From positions 2,541,194 to 2,605,193 of the forward strand of contig NW_020653397.1 in NCBI RefSeq assembly GCF_003589595.1: a DNA stretch of 64,000 nucleotides, read 5' to 3'. Within the stretch, counting starts at the first letter, position 1. Every line of letters starts with the position of its first letter. The position numbers were made by a program, and so were the translations under genes. Source of the stretch: Hyposmocoma kahamanoa. Its lineage: Eukaryota; Arthropoda; Insecta; Lepidoptera; Cosmopterigidae. Below the pieces are notes generated by a model. The model had not been told where the DNA came from, did not search any database, and saw only the letters and a program-made list of their open reading frames with translations. Positions 51,622-62,479 of the stretch are shown one piece after another.

Positions 51622-53224
51622 CTGGCAACAAAGAAACATAATCATATTAAAAATCAAGTACAATACAAAATCAATTTAGTATGGCTATTTGAAAAGATCT
51701 TACGAACTAAGATAAGCAACAAACAATTTAGGATTTTTTAAAATTACATCAAGTAATGAGATGCAAGTTGTGTACCGCTCAATTCGCAAAGGCCTGAGGG
51801 GTGATGGGTGGGTGCGCTAAATGCTTTACCTGAATTCTAGTTTTGAAATATTTATTTACTCATCAGGTCGTTTTTTTAAAAACTGTAGGTACTTCGTAAA
51901 ATAACAACTGCCGACTCTTTTCTTACTAATCCAACAAAGTTAGTTCTGCAGGCAGATTATCAAATTTAAAATAAATGCTAATACGTAAAAGTGTTTAAAT
52001 TAGTTGTTTGCACGTGCTTTACCGAGACGACTCACTCTTTTATTATTGTATTCTAAAAATGAAGCGCTAAGATGAATTGGTTCAAATAATATTTCGCCAA
52101 CCATATATACTTATCTTATACGTTGAACATTGCCCAACCAGCCTTAGTAAATCTGACCCGGACAAGCAGTGTTTATTACGGGGCGGACGCAATTTAAGGG
52201 AGTGGCACGCTCGGGATTGTAAAGGGAAAACCAATCAGCCGTGGCCGGTGGCCAAATTCCTGCCGGCGACGCAGCGGGTGATAGAATGTACACAGTTAAG
52301 GTAGTTATGTTTATCATATACAAAATCTATTTAAAAATGCCTTATGTAGCAGTGGCGAAAGTCATTTGCAATAAGGTAAGACAACGTAAGAGGTCACAAT
52401 AGATGCTGCAATGCGTGATGTATAGAGTATCACCATATTTATCGGCGCGGATTTGTAATAAGGTCGTCAGAAAAACTTTTATGACCTTATGAATAAGAGC
52501 GAAAAAGACATTTATTTATTAGGTTATTTAAAAGAAAGAAATTTATTTCAAGCTAGAAATCTTATAAACATCAATAAGGTTTTGACGCATTATTTTGTAC
52601 TACTACCTATAAGGGAACGCCCACTTTACACTTTCTGTTGTTCGTTTTCTATGATTTGAACCACATTTAAACTCTCCCGCTGATCAAAAAACAACAAAAC
52701 AATTCATAAAAAACAGCGAACAAACAGCCAATTTAAAAAATAAACAAATTTATAATCCTGCTGTTTAAAAATGTCACTTTCGCTGAGTCACCTTATTAAC
52801 TTTCTTATAATAACACCTACAGAGACGCGACTGTCAAACATTTACCTTTCTCTCTTGCACCTGTGCGTTGCTAACTTTTGTAACTCTAGCGGAACTCGAT
52901 ACATTTCGGCTTGCACTGCATTTTGTATGCGTTAAAACGGGACGGAATATTGATTTATGGCATATGAAAGCGCTATGGACCGGTAATATTATCGCAGAAA
53001 TTTTTTAGTTTTGATTTGTGTTTAAAACGTGTGAACTTGTAAATGCTATGTGGTAGTTGTACAAGGTCAAGAGCGCGTCAGGTTTGATACATAAAGATTT
53101 CAATTCATCTCTGTGCCGTGTGCGATAAGAACGGTTCAGTGTTAAACTTGATTGAGCAATTTGATCACTTGATTATGCGGCGGTGCAATGTAAAGTTATA
53201 ATGATTCGTTAAAAAATGAGGATT
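51622..53224. other. CGRRF1 intron or upstream region, no gene seen
   Basis: Searched on the minus strand for the N-terminal CGRRF1 exons without success. A GC-rich patch at 52155-52300 (GGGGCGGACGCAATTTAAGG and GTGGCCGGTGGCCAAATTCC) stands out but has no recognised origin. Confidence 0.4.
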
Positions 53225-53405
53225 TCGATTAGTGGTGCCCCACAGATGTTCGCGATTTAAAGCTCTAAAGTCGCGTTGGTAGGCGGGACGATGACCGATG
53301 GACCAAGGTGGTCACTGAGTGGTACCCGGTAGGAGCGAAACGTCCTCGAGGTAGACCACCTGCTAGATCGGAGAATATCGTATATAGTCGGGTGGCCGGA
53401 AGATT
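53225..53405 (+). pseudogene. LINE ORF2 C-terminus, fragment
   Basis: RDDDRWTKVVTEWYPVGAKR, PRGRPPARSENIV, then RVAGRLWRMIA. D-x-R-W-x-x-x-V-x-E-W, R-x-x-G-R-P-x-x-R and the VAG-x-x-W end are a conserved insect LINE tail. A small stretch of family A-like DNA precedes it. Confidence 0.6.
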
Positions 53406-53417
53406 GTGGAGGATGAT

Positions 53418-53448
53418 TGCACTGCACTACACTACACTACACTACACT
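53418..53448. repeat. (ACTAC)n microsatellite
   Basis: About five ACTAC units directly after the LINE tail, probably its 3' tail. Confidence 0.8.
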
Positions 53449-53578
53449 ATAGTATATTTAATTATATATTATTTTTAGACTATACATATAATTTAATTTT
53501 AATTTGTAGTATATTTTATAAAACCAAAAAAACCAAATACAAAGACACGACGCTAGCACATAGAAAAATTCGTGCGGT

Positions 53579-53762
53579 CCGTTGGTTCGTTCCGTGTCTT
53601 AGTTGGTATAGCGTCTGACACGGTATGCAAGAAGACGTCAGTTCGAATCCGACCGGATCGAAGGAATTTTTTCTGAGTGTTCGATCTTTGTATTTATAAT
53701 TATAACAAACTAGTGGAGTAATTTCACAAAAAAGAATTGAATATCAATTCAATAAAAATTCA
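53579..53762 (+). mobile_element. tRNA-derived SINE family 2
   Basis: TTGGTTCGTTCCGTGTCTTA, AGTTGGTATAGCGTCTGACA, GTTCGAATCCGACCGGATCG, AAGGAATTTTTTCTGAGTGT, TAACAAACTAGTGGAGTAAT, ending AATATCAATTCAATAAAAAT. Matches 28895 in opposite orientation. Confidence 0.8.
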
Positions 53763-54008
53763 ATTAGTATATTTTATATTTTTTTCATTATATTTATTTG
53801 GATATTTTAAGTTTTGTACATGAATTGCATATTTGTCTCATAATTGATTCATTGAGTGTACACGCCACACAAACACTACCCATACATATACTATCCACTA
53901 TGTTAACTTAAACGAGGAAGTAATTTTTGAGATATCATTAAAAATCATAACCCAGTTTTAATATTGAAATTGTTTAAAGTTATTTTAGCTAAGTATCGTA
54001 AGTTCCGG

Positions 54009-54090
54009 TGCATGCTACATGTTAACTGACTTTGACTGTTATAAAATAGGAATTTTGGGCTCTTTTTCATCAGTTAACATGTAGCATGCA
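54009..54090. repeat. inverted repeat, 21-bp perfect arms
   Basis: Arms TGCATGCTACATGTTAACTG plus A (54009-54029) and the exact complement (54070-54090), 40-nt spacer. No coding or family context. Confidence 0.85.
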
Positions 54091-54280
54091 TTTTATATAC
54101 CTGACAGGCAAATAACTCCACTCCACCTGATGTTAAGTGGAAAGTGGTATCCAAACGCGAAGGAACCGGGGTTAAGGTTTAAAACGGATATTTGACCACA
54201 TGTCACTTAGCCGCGCTCTAGTTAGTGGACGGTAGTATACCCAGCAGTGGGTGTTAACGGGCTGAGATGATGATAAAGAA

Positions 54281-54718
54281 GGGCGCGTTCCTATTATATC
54301 GTGACGACAGATAGTGGTGCAGTTAAAAGTATCTTGCGTTGCAGTGTAAAGCGGCTTGTATATTGAAATTAAAAATTATTCACACATCGACTCTTTTGAA
54401 GTTACGACGATAGAATGTCGCGACAATGGGTTGAGCTAGAACGACAGTCGTCAGGCGATAAATAAAAGGCCACGATAAAAATGTGGCGACATATAATCGC
54501 AGTTTCAAACGACTCTGTCGTGCAAACGACAAGGCGGCTGCCGTGAAGCTATAAATTGTCGTCACGATCTAGTGGGAACAGCTAGACAAGACAGTCGTTC
54601 AACGATAAAATAAATGTCCACGATACAGTCACGACAGATAGTAGTGATTACGGGAACAGGCTAGACGTGACAGTCGTCCAACTAGAAATAAAACTTTACA
54701 ACATAATGGGAACGCGCC
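54281..54718. mobile_element. Harbinger-like element (TTA family 2), diverged
   Basis: GGGCGCGTTCCTATTATATC at the left and AATGGGAACGCGCC at the right. The interior has ACGACAGTCGT, GTCGTCACGATC and AGTGGGAACAGCTAG as at 34677. No TTA duplication remains. The right end meets a family A fragment. Confidence 0.7.
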
Positions 54719-54800
54719 ACTGGCACTGCCACGGACAGGCGTGTCGTTTACCACCAGGCGTACGACTTGTTCATCCCGTCATTTGGTATTATAAAAAAAA
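54719..54800 (-). repeat. family A fragment
   Basis: GGCACTGCCACGGACAGGCG, TACCACCAGGCGTACGACTT and GTTCATCCCGTCATTTGG. Confidence 0.65.
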
Positions 54801-54846
54801 CGAATCACAGTATTGTATACATGCAATTCACATAAATAATAATAAT

Positions 54847-55015
54847 AAATAACGCAAACACTCATAGTCCCGCACTACAGAAACCCAGTGTCGCGGGTGC
54901 CATGGACACACACATAGAACCACAAATTACACTCAGACCCAAATTCATGTGATATAATAAAATGTACGTCATATTTCTCCCAGCTCATTCATCGAACCCG
55001 GGACCTCTGGGTCAC
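54847..55015 (-). mobile_element. SINE family 1, head truncated
   Basis: Plus strand shows TAACGCAAACACTCATAG, GTGTCGCGGGTGCCATGGAC and TCATCGAACCCGGGACCTCT. The A-box end is missing. Confidence 0.72.
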
Positions 55016-55199
55016 GGAAGTAATAATACCATTAAGTACGTTAAATTAAAAACTCATCTTTTGAAAGTCTTTTTAAAAGTAATATATAATAATGACCCAC
55101 TACTCGCAATATGTTTTTAAGGTCATTATGTTCACGCGGAAACATTTAGCACAGTTTGGGCGAGTGGAGGTGATGGGTGGGCCTCGGTCGTGCGGGACA

Positions 55200-55390
55200 A
55201 CTCCGATTAGTACCGCGTCGCACTGCACTTCACGAAAAAAACCCGCAGGTTATAGGACCGACCTACTATGAGCACCTAACTGCCGAACTAAAAAACGAAT
55301 CTTGTGAGCAAACGTTCAGGTGCAGACTGAAGAACCTATTATTGGAAAAGTCCCTTTACTCATTAACAGAGTACACTCAAAGTATTTAAT
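55200..55390 (+). pseudogene. LINE C-terminus, fragment
   Basis: YYEHLTAELKNESCEQTFRC, then RLKNLLLEKSLYSLTEY. The L-P/T-x-E-(L/I)-K and L-K-x-x-L-L-x-K-x-x-Y-S-x-x-E-(F/Y) pattern closes many LINE ORF2 proteins (compare KVYYSVREF at 21100). Confidence 0.5.
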
Positions 55391-55517
55391 AAATCATTAA
55401 ATTATTATATTTATTAATGAATTTGACATTCACCGTATTATTATACTGTAATATACAGTTATTAGTTGTTAAGAATCCATATTGACATTTTCTGTATACA
55501 CTTGACATTGTTAGTTA

Positions 55518-55803
55518 CATTGACTTACAAATAAATGGACGACGGGTCTAATACAAAAACCAAGAAAAAAATGTCCCAAGTCAACCTATTTAAACGTAGT
55601 GACATGTAAAGGAATATGAAAAAGCTAAAACGTTGAATTTAAATTGTAATGTCATCGCAGTACTGTCTAATTTTGCTTGCTTCGCTGTCAGTCGAACAAA
55701 CGAAGACTAAAGCGTAAATGACGCTCTGTATACGATTTTAACGCCCTATAAGTTCGGACACTTTTCAGCGCGGACCCGACGTCCATATAATTGTAAGTCA
55801 ATG
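55518..55803 (-). mobile_element. MITE, 8-bp-target family, intact
   Basis: 286 bp. TIR CATTGACTTACAAATAAATG at the left and complement at the right. Exact target duplication GTTAGTTA (55510-55517, 55804-55811). The interior matches 61280 in reverse: TTTTTCATATTCCTTTAC, GACATTACAATTTAAATTC. Confidence 0.93.
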
Positions 55804-56134
55804 GTTAGTTACATTAAATTATTTATTAGTTTAATTGTACATTACTGTGTACTTATGACTCACTATTATATAATTATTTCTTCATTATTTTGTAAACTGA
55901 CGCTCACTTTTCGAAGAGTAGTATAAAATGAGATGTAATTGTATTTGTATGAAATTTGTAATGTTAAGAGAAATAAACTATAGAATATATTATATGGTTT
56001 TCGCCGTCAATGACCATATGCGGCGTTAGAAGATACCTTTCTTTAGAAGATACCTTTTTTAGGTTTCAGTAAGTACTGAAGAAAAAACTTAAGAGTCGAT
56101 ACTACGTTAGCTCGAATTCTAATTTATCCCGTAC

Positions 56135-57030
56135 TAATACGGTTCATTTTGCATGGGTCGAGCGACAGGGACACTCGCTTTATTTTTGCAAACAAATTTA
56201 AAACCATTTGAATAATGTATATCGTATATTGTACTTGTTCTATTTAGTTCTATTCATATTAAAAAAATCATTGGTGTAAGTACAGCTGTAATACTGCGCA
56301 CGCGCAAAATAGGCGCTTTGTCGTCGAGTTGCGGAAACCAGCCCGTTGCACCAAGTACCAAGTACCAAGTACTGCGGTTTTCTTGTAAAATTTAGAGGTA
56401 AGTTTGTATAAAACAGTGCCACTCAGAGCTTTAAATTGCAAAGATCTGAGGAGCACTATCACTGTGCCAGTCTGTGGTGCCAGATTATTTCGAGGGGTCG
56501 TGAGGCGACTAAAAACGTGACTCGGCGATATTTAGTCTATGTTTGAAATAGGAAAAGGCGATTTTAGGCTACTTAATAAAATGTCTGGGGAATTACAAAC
56601 TTGGTTGGGGATTTTGTGGGGAATGGAGTTGTTTCTACGTGTAGGGTATTTGGGAAATAAGACAATTTAAGAAGAACTGTTTTCCTTAGTTTTTAGGGAT
56701 TTTATGGCTTGGGCGAATATCGGCTACTTAACACACATAAATTGGCGAATTAACTTCGCAATAGTCTGGCAACACTGGCGTCCGTCACCCTGAGACATAA
56801 GTTCAGTACTATTCAGTACAAGGTGGCAGTAACACCCTGGACGAACTCTTTTACAAGGCACTCTACTGCTACTAATTTTTTTAGCATTTCATTTAATTGT
56901 ATTTTTTTATATTTAGGAATTGTGTTTTCGCACCGTATAGTTTTACTATATATTTTTTCCAAATTGGTTGACTTAACACTTTCATTGTTATGCAGAAGTA
57001 ATCAAAGACATTTGAGATTGTGTCGACTGT
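56135..57030. repeat. dispersed repeat, paralogous to 62480-62880, split by family A
   Basis: GGGTCGAGCGACAGGGACAC, ATGTATATCGTATATT, TCATTGGT, GTGTTTTCGCACCGTATAG, TATATTTTTTCCAAA and AAAGACATTTGAGATTGT recur in order at 62.5 kb. Positions about 56415-56875 are family A with a further unshared insert (56470-56780). GTACCAA occurs three times in tandem at about 56362. Confidence 0.6.
56415..56875 (+). repeat. family A, two pieces
   Basis: CAGTGCCACTCAGAGCTTTA and GAGGAGCACTATCACTG on the left. GTCACCCTGAGACATAAGTT and CCTGGACGAACTCTTTTACA on the right. 300 bp of unrelated DNA lies between. Confidence 0.65.
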
Positions 57031-57284
57031 TAAGCAAGTGCTAATCAATACCAGTACATGCAGACCCGGTTCAGCAGATTAGTACCGTTTCTATTTAGAT
57101 GAGAATAACTACAGCCGGTCTATTCTTAACGCGGGCAGTCTGATTCATAGAGTACAGACAGACAATATCGAGGTACAATGGACTTTATTCTATGTATATT
57201 GAGATCGAATTCGTAAATACCCACAATTTACTAATTTGACAAAACAATTTATAATTATAATAATTGTAACATTTTTATTGAAAA

Positions 57285-57655
57285 AAAAACCGACCTCAAA
57301 AGTTATCAACTTTTTTCGAATTCCATGGGGTCTCCTCGTCAGATTCTGACTTCTTGGTGACAATGGGACTGTATCAGACTCCTTTGTACATTTTGTATTT
57401 TCTGTTCTGGTTGTAATGGTGATTTCTTGATGTATATACATGTATTGTGTCAAGTGAAATGTCGACTTTTATATGCGGAAAATAATTAGTAATTTGTGAT
57501 ACGAGCCCGGAACAGCATCACGGACCATCTCGAGAGTACACACTTTCAAACTTTCAAAAAAAAAAAAGAATTTTCAAAACCGGTGATCGATATCTGAAAA
57601 CATACATACAGCCGAACGTATAACCTCCTCCCTTTTTTTAAAGCCGGTTATAAAA
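57285..57655 (+). repeat. family R, diverged interior
   Basis: AAAAAACCGACCTCAAAAGT at the left and CCGAACGTATAACCTCCTCC then TTTAAAGCCGGTTATAAAA at the right. The interior (GGGTCTCCTCGTCAGATTCT) is not shared with other copies, so only the ends are conserved. Confidence 0.5.
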
Positions 57656-57959
57656 CAAAATGTAATGTTCCCGACAACCACACCAATCTGGTCGCAAACT
57701 GTATAATACCCTGTAGTGAGTTCCAGAGCAACTGACAGCTGCAACATCTGACATTTAAATAATTTTACTTAGTAGAATACGGAATTGTGGCCTTATTGTG
57801 TAGTTCAATTATAATAATTACTTCATATATAACACAAAAAAACAACGGATTATACTTGTGCCCTTTAGTTCTATTATAAGCCACGATTGTCGATCGTATA
57901 TGTAAAACGTGACAATTATAGCAAATGGAAGGCCTTTGGAGCGGTTACAAAGGCGACTT

Positions 57960-58120
57960 TTTAGCGCTTTAAATCGCAAAGCTCTGAGAGGCACTGCCAC
58001 TGCGCCCTTCACCCTAAGACGTAAGTTGACAAGTCTCATGTGTCTGTAATTTCACCAGCACCCTTATCCGTCAAGACCGGAACACAGTTATGCTGACATT
58101 ACTGCTTGGCGGCAGAAGCA
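57960..58120 (+). repeat. family A fragment
   Basis: GCTTTAAATCGCAAAGCTCT, GAGAGGCACTGCCACTGCGC, CATTACTGCTTGGCGGCAGA. Confidence 0.75.
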
Positions 58121-58139
58121 GTAATGTCAGCATTATATC

Positions 58140-58250
58140 AGCATTAGAAGTATCGATGCAGTTGCGCGTTTGCGTCGATGCTATCGCCTATAAATCGCAA
58201 GTGTAGCGATGCAAACGCGCGTTCGTGTGCATCGCTGCAAAAGTCAACGT
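58140..58250. repeat. inverted CGATGCAAACGCGC words
   Basis: CGATGCAGTTGCGCGTTTGC-GTCGATGC and GCGATGCAAACGCGCGTTCG-TGTGCATCGCTGC form interleaved inverted and direct repeats. Possible remnant of a foldback element. Confidence 0.4.
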
Positions 58251-58604
58251 GTGTAACCACTCTTAATCGTGAGGATCGTGGTAAGCTTCTAGTTTACTTC
58301 TGGAGTGATCAGTCTCCATTGTTTCGGTTCCGTGCGTTATATTACTTTCACTTGATCTTTCCTCAAGTCTCGATATTACGATTAAAATTAAAATCGTCGA
58401 ATTTAATTACTTATCAAGCTTTGGTTTTTTAATTGCGGTACAAAGCACGAAGCACATTGAAGCCTTTCACAGATAAGGGAATTGGAAGTAACAAAAATCA
58501 ATACCACATACACTAGCCACATTTTTATTTATTTAATAAAAAGGAAAGAAATCACTTGGCATTTAAGTTATTGGTAAATGTTTACAAAACGCTATAACTT
58601 GAGC

Positions 58605-58780
58605 CTTTTCGAGGCGAGGGTGAATAGGCATTATGTTGTGAACAACCGTTGGGATCCTTCTTCGACGTGCAAGTTTCATCAAGATGTTTTTCTTCACCGT
58701 AAAGCTCATTGTTTAGAAATTACATTTCGCACATAAATTCCGAAATACTCACTCACTGCCACATCTTTATTTGTTAGTAC
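58605..58780 (-). mobile_element. SINE family 3, fragment
   Basis: GACGTGCAAGTTTCATCAAG, TTCTTCACCGTAAAGCTCAT and CATTTCGCACATAAATTCCG match 35530-35620. The tRNA head is lost. Confidence 0.6.
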
Positions 58781-59384
58781 AGTTAACAGCACACTACGGA
58801 ACAAGATCCATCAATGAGTAACTTGATGTACTGCCGTCTGCACATAACTAAAATGACACAGTTCTGCGTTGAAAAAAAATGTCATCATAAATTAACACGT
58901 TTTTTTGCACCGGAATAGATCAGATTATTTTGAAGAAAAAAAAACAATATTTGCTCAAACAACATCATATTTCCTTATTCATTATTTGAATTTGTAATAC
59001 TTTGTGTCCTCTTAAATCGCTACACGAATGAAGTGCAAAGTGGTAATTAAAGGTACATGTCGTGGCACATTTGTACCATCGTTGAACAGGTTGAACTAGC
59101 CAAGCAATGTACTTCTACTTATTTTAAATGACGCAAATTGACATAGAATCCTAATTATGACAACTTTTTGTAAATGTTTACACATTCGATAGAAAAACCA
59201 GTCTTGTAGAATTAGTAACATACATATATGACCAGATAGAACGTGAAGGATGGGAATTCCCATATACATAGCGAGGATTATGATACCGGAGTGGTTTGTC
59301 GTCGAGTTTCGCCTCGACATTTCGGAATCTTAGTATAATAAAGCCACATAGGATCATTAGTCAATAAAGATTTTATCACGTTAA

Positions 59385-59960
59385 GACGAGTCATCGCGGG
59401 AGAAACTGTTTGGCTAGATTAAATGGTTTAGGTATTCACTATTAAATACGGATCTTACAAAAAATATACGATACACCTAAGGATATTGTCTAAATAATGT
59501 GTTAATTTGTTACATGATAGGATGCTCTTTATCCGATCATATCAAATCGTGAAAACAGGCTAAAACAAAAGAAACGGACAATATAGGCATAAAAAATCAA
59601 ACTTTGTACATAATTTTTATACGGAGGTATTTCTCTTTAAGTACTAGAGAGAAGCCCTATTAGTTATTGAATTTCCATTTATCCCAAAATTTGAAAATTG
59701 CGCAGCGGTTTAACGACACGTCGAACCGCCCGTTGCCCCGTCAGTCGACATCGGCGCAGGTCGACGTCGGATCTGTGGCAAATTACAGCGTGCGTATTGG
59801 CGGACGTGAGGGGCAACCCCACACATCTCGCCTAAAATCTAGGCTCGCATTGGAATGCCTCTTCTTAACAGCGCATTATGGACCCTGTAGGGCACCGCAA
59901 ATTATGGGGAGAGAGAGAGAGAGGAGGAGGATTTACTCTTTACAATACTATTGTGAAATT
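59385..59960. repeat. dispersed repeat, paralogous to 22995-23230, expanded
   Basis: GGGAGAAACTGTTTGGCTAG, TTAGGTATTCACTATTAAAT, then about 250 bp unshared, then CCGCCCGTTGCCCCGTCAGT, AAAATCTAGGCTCGC, and a GA-rich end at 59915-59930. Confidence 0.55.
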
Positions 59961-60049
59961 TAGGAATGTCGTTTTGTCTTAAGTTTACATGAGTTCATAT
60001 TTGTACATTAAAGAAAGAAATATTCTTTTCATTTAGATCAAATAATAAT

Positions 60050-60350
60050 ACCTCAGTACAGAGTATTATAAAAACCGACCTCAAAAGTTCGTGGAATTTC
60101 ATATATTTGCCAAGTTTTAGTGAAATCGGTTACCGGTAAGGATGCGACACCGGATTCATCCCCTAGTGTGCCACCTTTAGAGGTGGAATATTTTCTTCAA
60201 ATTTAAATGGGACCAATACCGAGCTACCCTTTTTCCAACAAAAAAAAAAACACAAAATCGGTGCACAAATTTTTTAACGCGAGGAGTGATCGTGTAAGAC
60301 ACATACAAAAAAAAAAATTAACTGAGAACATCCTCCTTTTTAAAAATAGG
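60050..60350 (+). repeat. family R, near full length
   Basis: CAGTACAGAGTATTATAAAA, ACCGACCTCAAAAGTTCG, GAAATCGGTTACCGG, GGATTCATCCCCTAGTGTGC, GAGGTGGAATATTTTCTTCA and GAGAACATCCTCCTTTT. Confidence 0.75.
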
Positions 60351-60849
60351 AAACTATAGTGTTTATTGTATTATTTATTAAATATTATTTGATTAGAAAA
60401 TAAATAGCATATGATTTTTATTATCAATTGATAATAATTGATTTTTTGCTTTCACACATTTGTACTGTATAACATTATGGTAAATGCAATATAGAATATA
60501 ATTTAATTAATGAAAACGTAATTTCAGTCGATCACAAGGCGATAAAAGTTTTGACATTGTGCTGATAAATTCCATTCTATTATCTCCGCTACATAAGCTA
60601 GAAATATTATATAGATGTTGTTTATCTCGAGGTGAACGCTCCGCACCGGCCGCGTGAGCGATCGGTGCACGCGCACCCTAAACGAACTAAACTGAGTCAA
60701 TTATGTCCTTAGAGAAGGTTAGAGACTAAAGATAACATGTTCACGATCTGGCTAACGTGGTTAATTTCCAGATAAAAGGTTATATTAGAAAGTCTACTGT
60801 TAATAATAGATTTTTTTAGAATTTTTACGTTTTACGCGATTGTACCTAA

Positions 60850-60960
60850 GGATTGCCAAAACAGACGCTGGTTCGTATCCAGCCAGATCGAAGGAATTTT
60901 TGTTTGATCGTTGTATCCATAATAATAAAAACTACTTGAGACCAGATTTTTTTGAAGGAG
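60850..60960 (+). mobile_element. SINE family 2, 3' fragment
   Basis: ACGCTGGTTCGTATCCAGCC, AGATCGAAGGAATTTTTGTT and GATCGTTGTATCCATAATAA. Confidence 0.5.
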
Positions 60961-61077
60961 GTTTCCCACCACTAAATAGCGCTTGTACGTCATCGGAAGT
61001 GCAAAAAATGTGATAAGCTTGGTTTTCATCTAGATCGCGGTACTAGCGGTGTTTATTTAGATATATGTCTGTGGAAG

Positions 61078-61138
61078 AGAGGAACAAGTCGTGGGCCTGG
61101 TGGTAGGCGACACGCCTATCCATAACAGTTACAGCTTT
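61078..61138 (+). repeat. family A, 5' fragment
   Basis: GGAACAAGTCGTGGGCCTGG, TGGTAGGCGACACGCCTATC and CATAACAGTTACAG, then cut by the next element. Confidence 0.7.
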
Positions 61139-61587
61139 TAAAAACAGTTAGAACTCGTTCGACTTATGGGAACTTACCCAAAGTATGCATAGCTGAAATA
61201 TCATTAAACAATGTCAATATTCTAAAAGTGAGTTAAGGTTTTTTATGACATCTCAAAAAAATATTTTGTCACTTAGCCGCATTGACTTACAATTATATGG
61301 ACGTCGGGTCAGCGCTAAAAAGTGTCCGAACTTATAGGGCGTTAAAATCGCGTCATTCACGCTTTAGTCTTCGTTTGTTCGACTGACAGCGAAGCAAGCA
61401 AAATTACTGACAGTAGACAGTACTGCGATGACATTACAATTTAAATTCAACGTTTTAGCTTTTTCATATTCCTTTACATGTCACTACGTTTAAATAGGTT
61501 GACTTGGGACATTTTTTTCGTGGTTTTTGTATTAGACCCGTCGTCCATTTATTTGTAAGTCAATGCTTAGCCGAGTTTTTGTTAGCG
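61139..61587 (+). mobile_element. MITE with CACTAACAAAAAC ends, left end missing, split by another MITE
   Basis: AAAACAGTTAGAACTCGTTC, CATCTCAAAAAAATATTTTG and TCACTTAGCCG on the left. CTTAGCCGAGTTTTTGTTAG-CG on the right (the complement of the left end preserved at 15186). Confidence 0.65.
61280..61565 (+). mobile_element. MITE, 8-bp-target family, intact
   Basis: 286 bp. TIRs CATTGACTTACAATTATATG and complement. Exact target duplication CTTAGCCG (61272-61279, 61566-61573). Inserted in the CACTAACA-type MITE. Confidence 0.93.
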
Positions 61588-61589
61588 TA

Positions 61590-61740
61590 GGGCAGTAATG
61601 TCAAATGGGTAAGATGGGTGAAACTACTGCCACCTTAGCTACTTCTGCCGCCAAGCGATGTGAACATTGCTGTGTTCCGTTTTCGAAGAGCAAGGGTGCT
61701 GGTGAAATCACAAGCACATGAAACTAGTCAACTTCCATCC
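61590..61740 (-). repeat. family A fragment
   Basis: ACTACTGCCACCTTAGCTAC, TTCTGCCGCCAAGCGATG, GAGCAAGGGTGCTGGTGAAA and TCACAAGCACATGAAACTAG. Confidence 0.7.
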
Positions 61741-61750
61741 ATTCCATATA

Positions 61751-61788
61751 CATACACACACACACACACATATATATATACACACTCG
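61751..61788. repeat. (CA)n(TA)n microsatellite
   Basis: CACACACACACACACATATA followed by TATATACACAC. Confidence 0.9.
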
Positions 61789-61904
61789 ATGTCAACTTGC
61801 GTAATAAATGTAATAATAATCAAAAATAAATCATCGAACGACAATGTTTTGTTTAGTTATTGTTAAATAATGAGTGTTTATGATAAAGTCAAGTTAATTA
61901 TGTA

Positions 61905-62115
61905 CAAAATTTTATTGCATAACAGAGACCAAACAATTTGAGAATCTTAAATACAAGAAATATGTAATTGTAATTCCTAAATTACTGAATGAATTGCCTG
62001 CGTGCATTCAAGATTCGTATGTGGAAGGAAAATGTAAACACAAACTGAAAAAATACTTATTAGAGCGAATCGCTGTGGACGTTATCCATCCACAGCGATT
62101 CGCAGTGGCATAAGT
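61905..62115 (+). pseudogene. LINE C-terminus, fragment, with hairpin
   Basis: IPKLLNELPACIQDSYVEGK, then CKHKLKKYLLERIAVD. The (L/F)-N-x-L-P and L-K-K-Y-L-L pattern resembles LINE tails. A 15-bp hairpin interrupts the end. Confidence 0.4.
62065..62103. repeat. perfect palindrome, 15-bp arms, 9-nt loop
   Basis: GCGAATCGCTGTGGA (62065-62079), loop, exact complement (62089-62103). Confidence 0.9.
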
Positions 62116-62129
62116 TTATAATAAAAAAA

Positions 62130-62166
62130 AAACTCCTCAACGCCTCCTTTTTTAAAGTCGGTTAAT
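62130..62166 (+). repeat. family R, 3' end stub
   Basis: CTCCTCAACGCCTCCTTTTT then TAAAGTCGGTTAA. Confidence 0.6.
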
Positions 62167-62321
62167 GCGTGTAAAAAAGTCCATAAAACGTGTCCATTTT
62201 ATTAAAATTAAATAATTTTAGCCTGGAAAATACAAACGATAAGTTAGTACAAACATAACCATGTAAGATAAGCATTATTTTGCGATATCATTGTATTCTA
62301 AGAGTCGACTTTGATAAACGG

Positions 62322-62425
62322 TGTTTTTAATAAAAAGTTATGTTAGTTAAACAATATTTATTTGCGGTNNNNNNNNNNTGTTTTTAATAAAAAGTTATGT
62401 TAGTTAAACAATATTTATTTGCGGT
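62322..62425. other. 10-N gap flanked by exact 47-bp duplicate
   Basis: 62322-62368 and 62379-62425 are identical (TGTTTTTAATAAAAAGTTAT to TATTTATTTGCGGT) on either side of the N run 62369-62378. This is the pattern of contig ends that overlap but were not merged. Confidence 0.93.
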
Positions 62426-62479
62426 AGTGAAATAAATGTACTTTTTTAAAAGTTGATATTGCTTCAATGCGAATTAATT

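Noticed and set aside
52077..52304. 75-codon frame over a GC-rich patch
   Set aside because: No recognisable domain. The minus strand was also checked for the missing CGRRF1 N-terminus without a membrane segment or matching phase.
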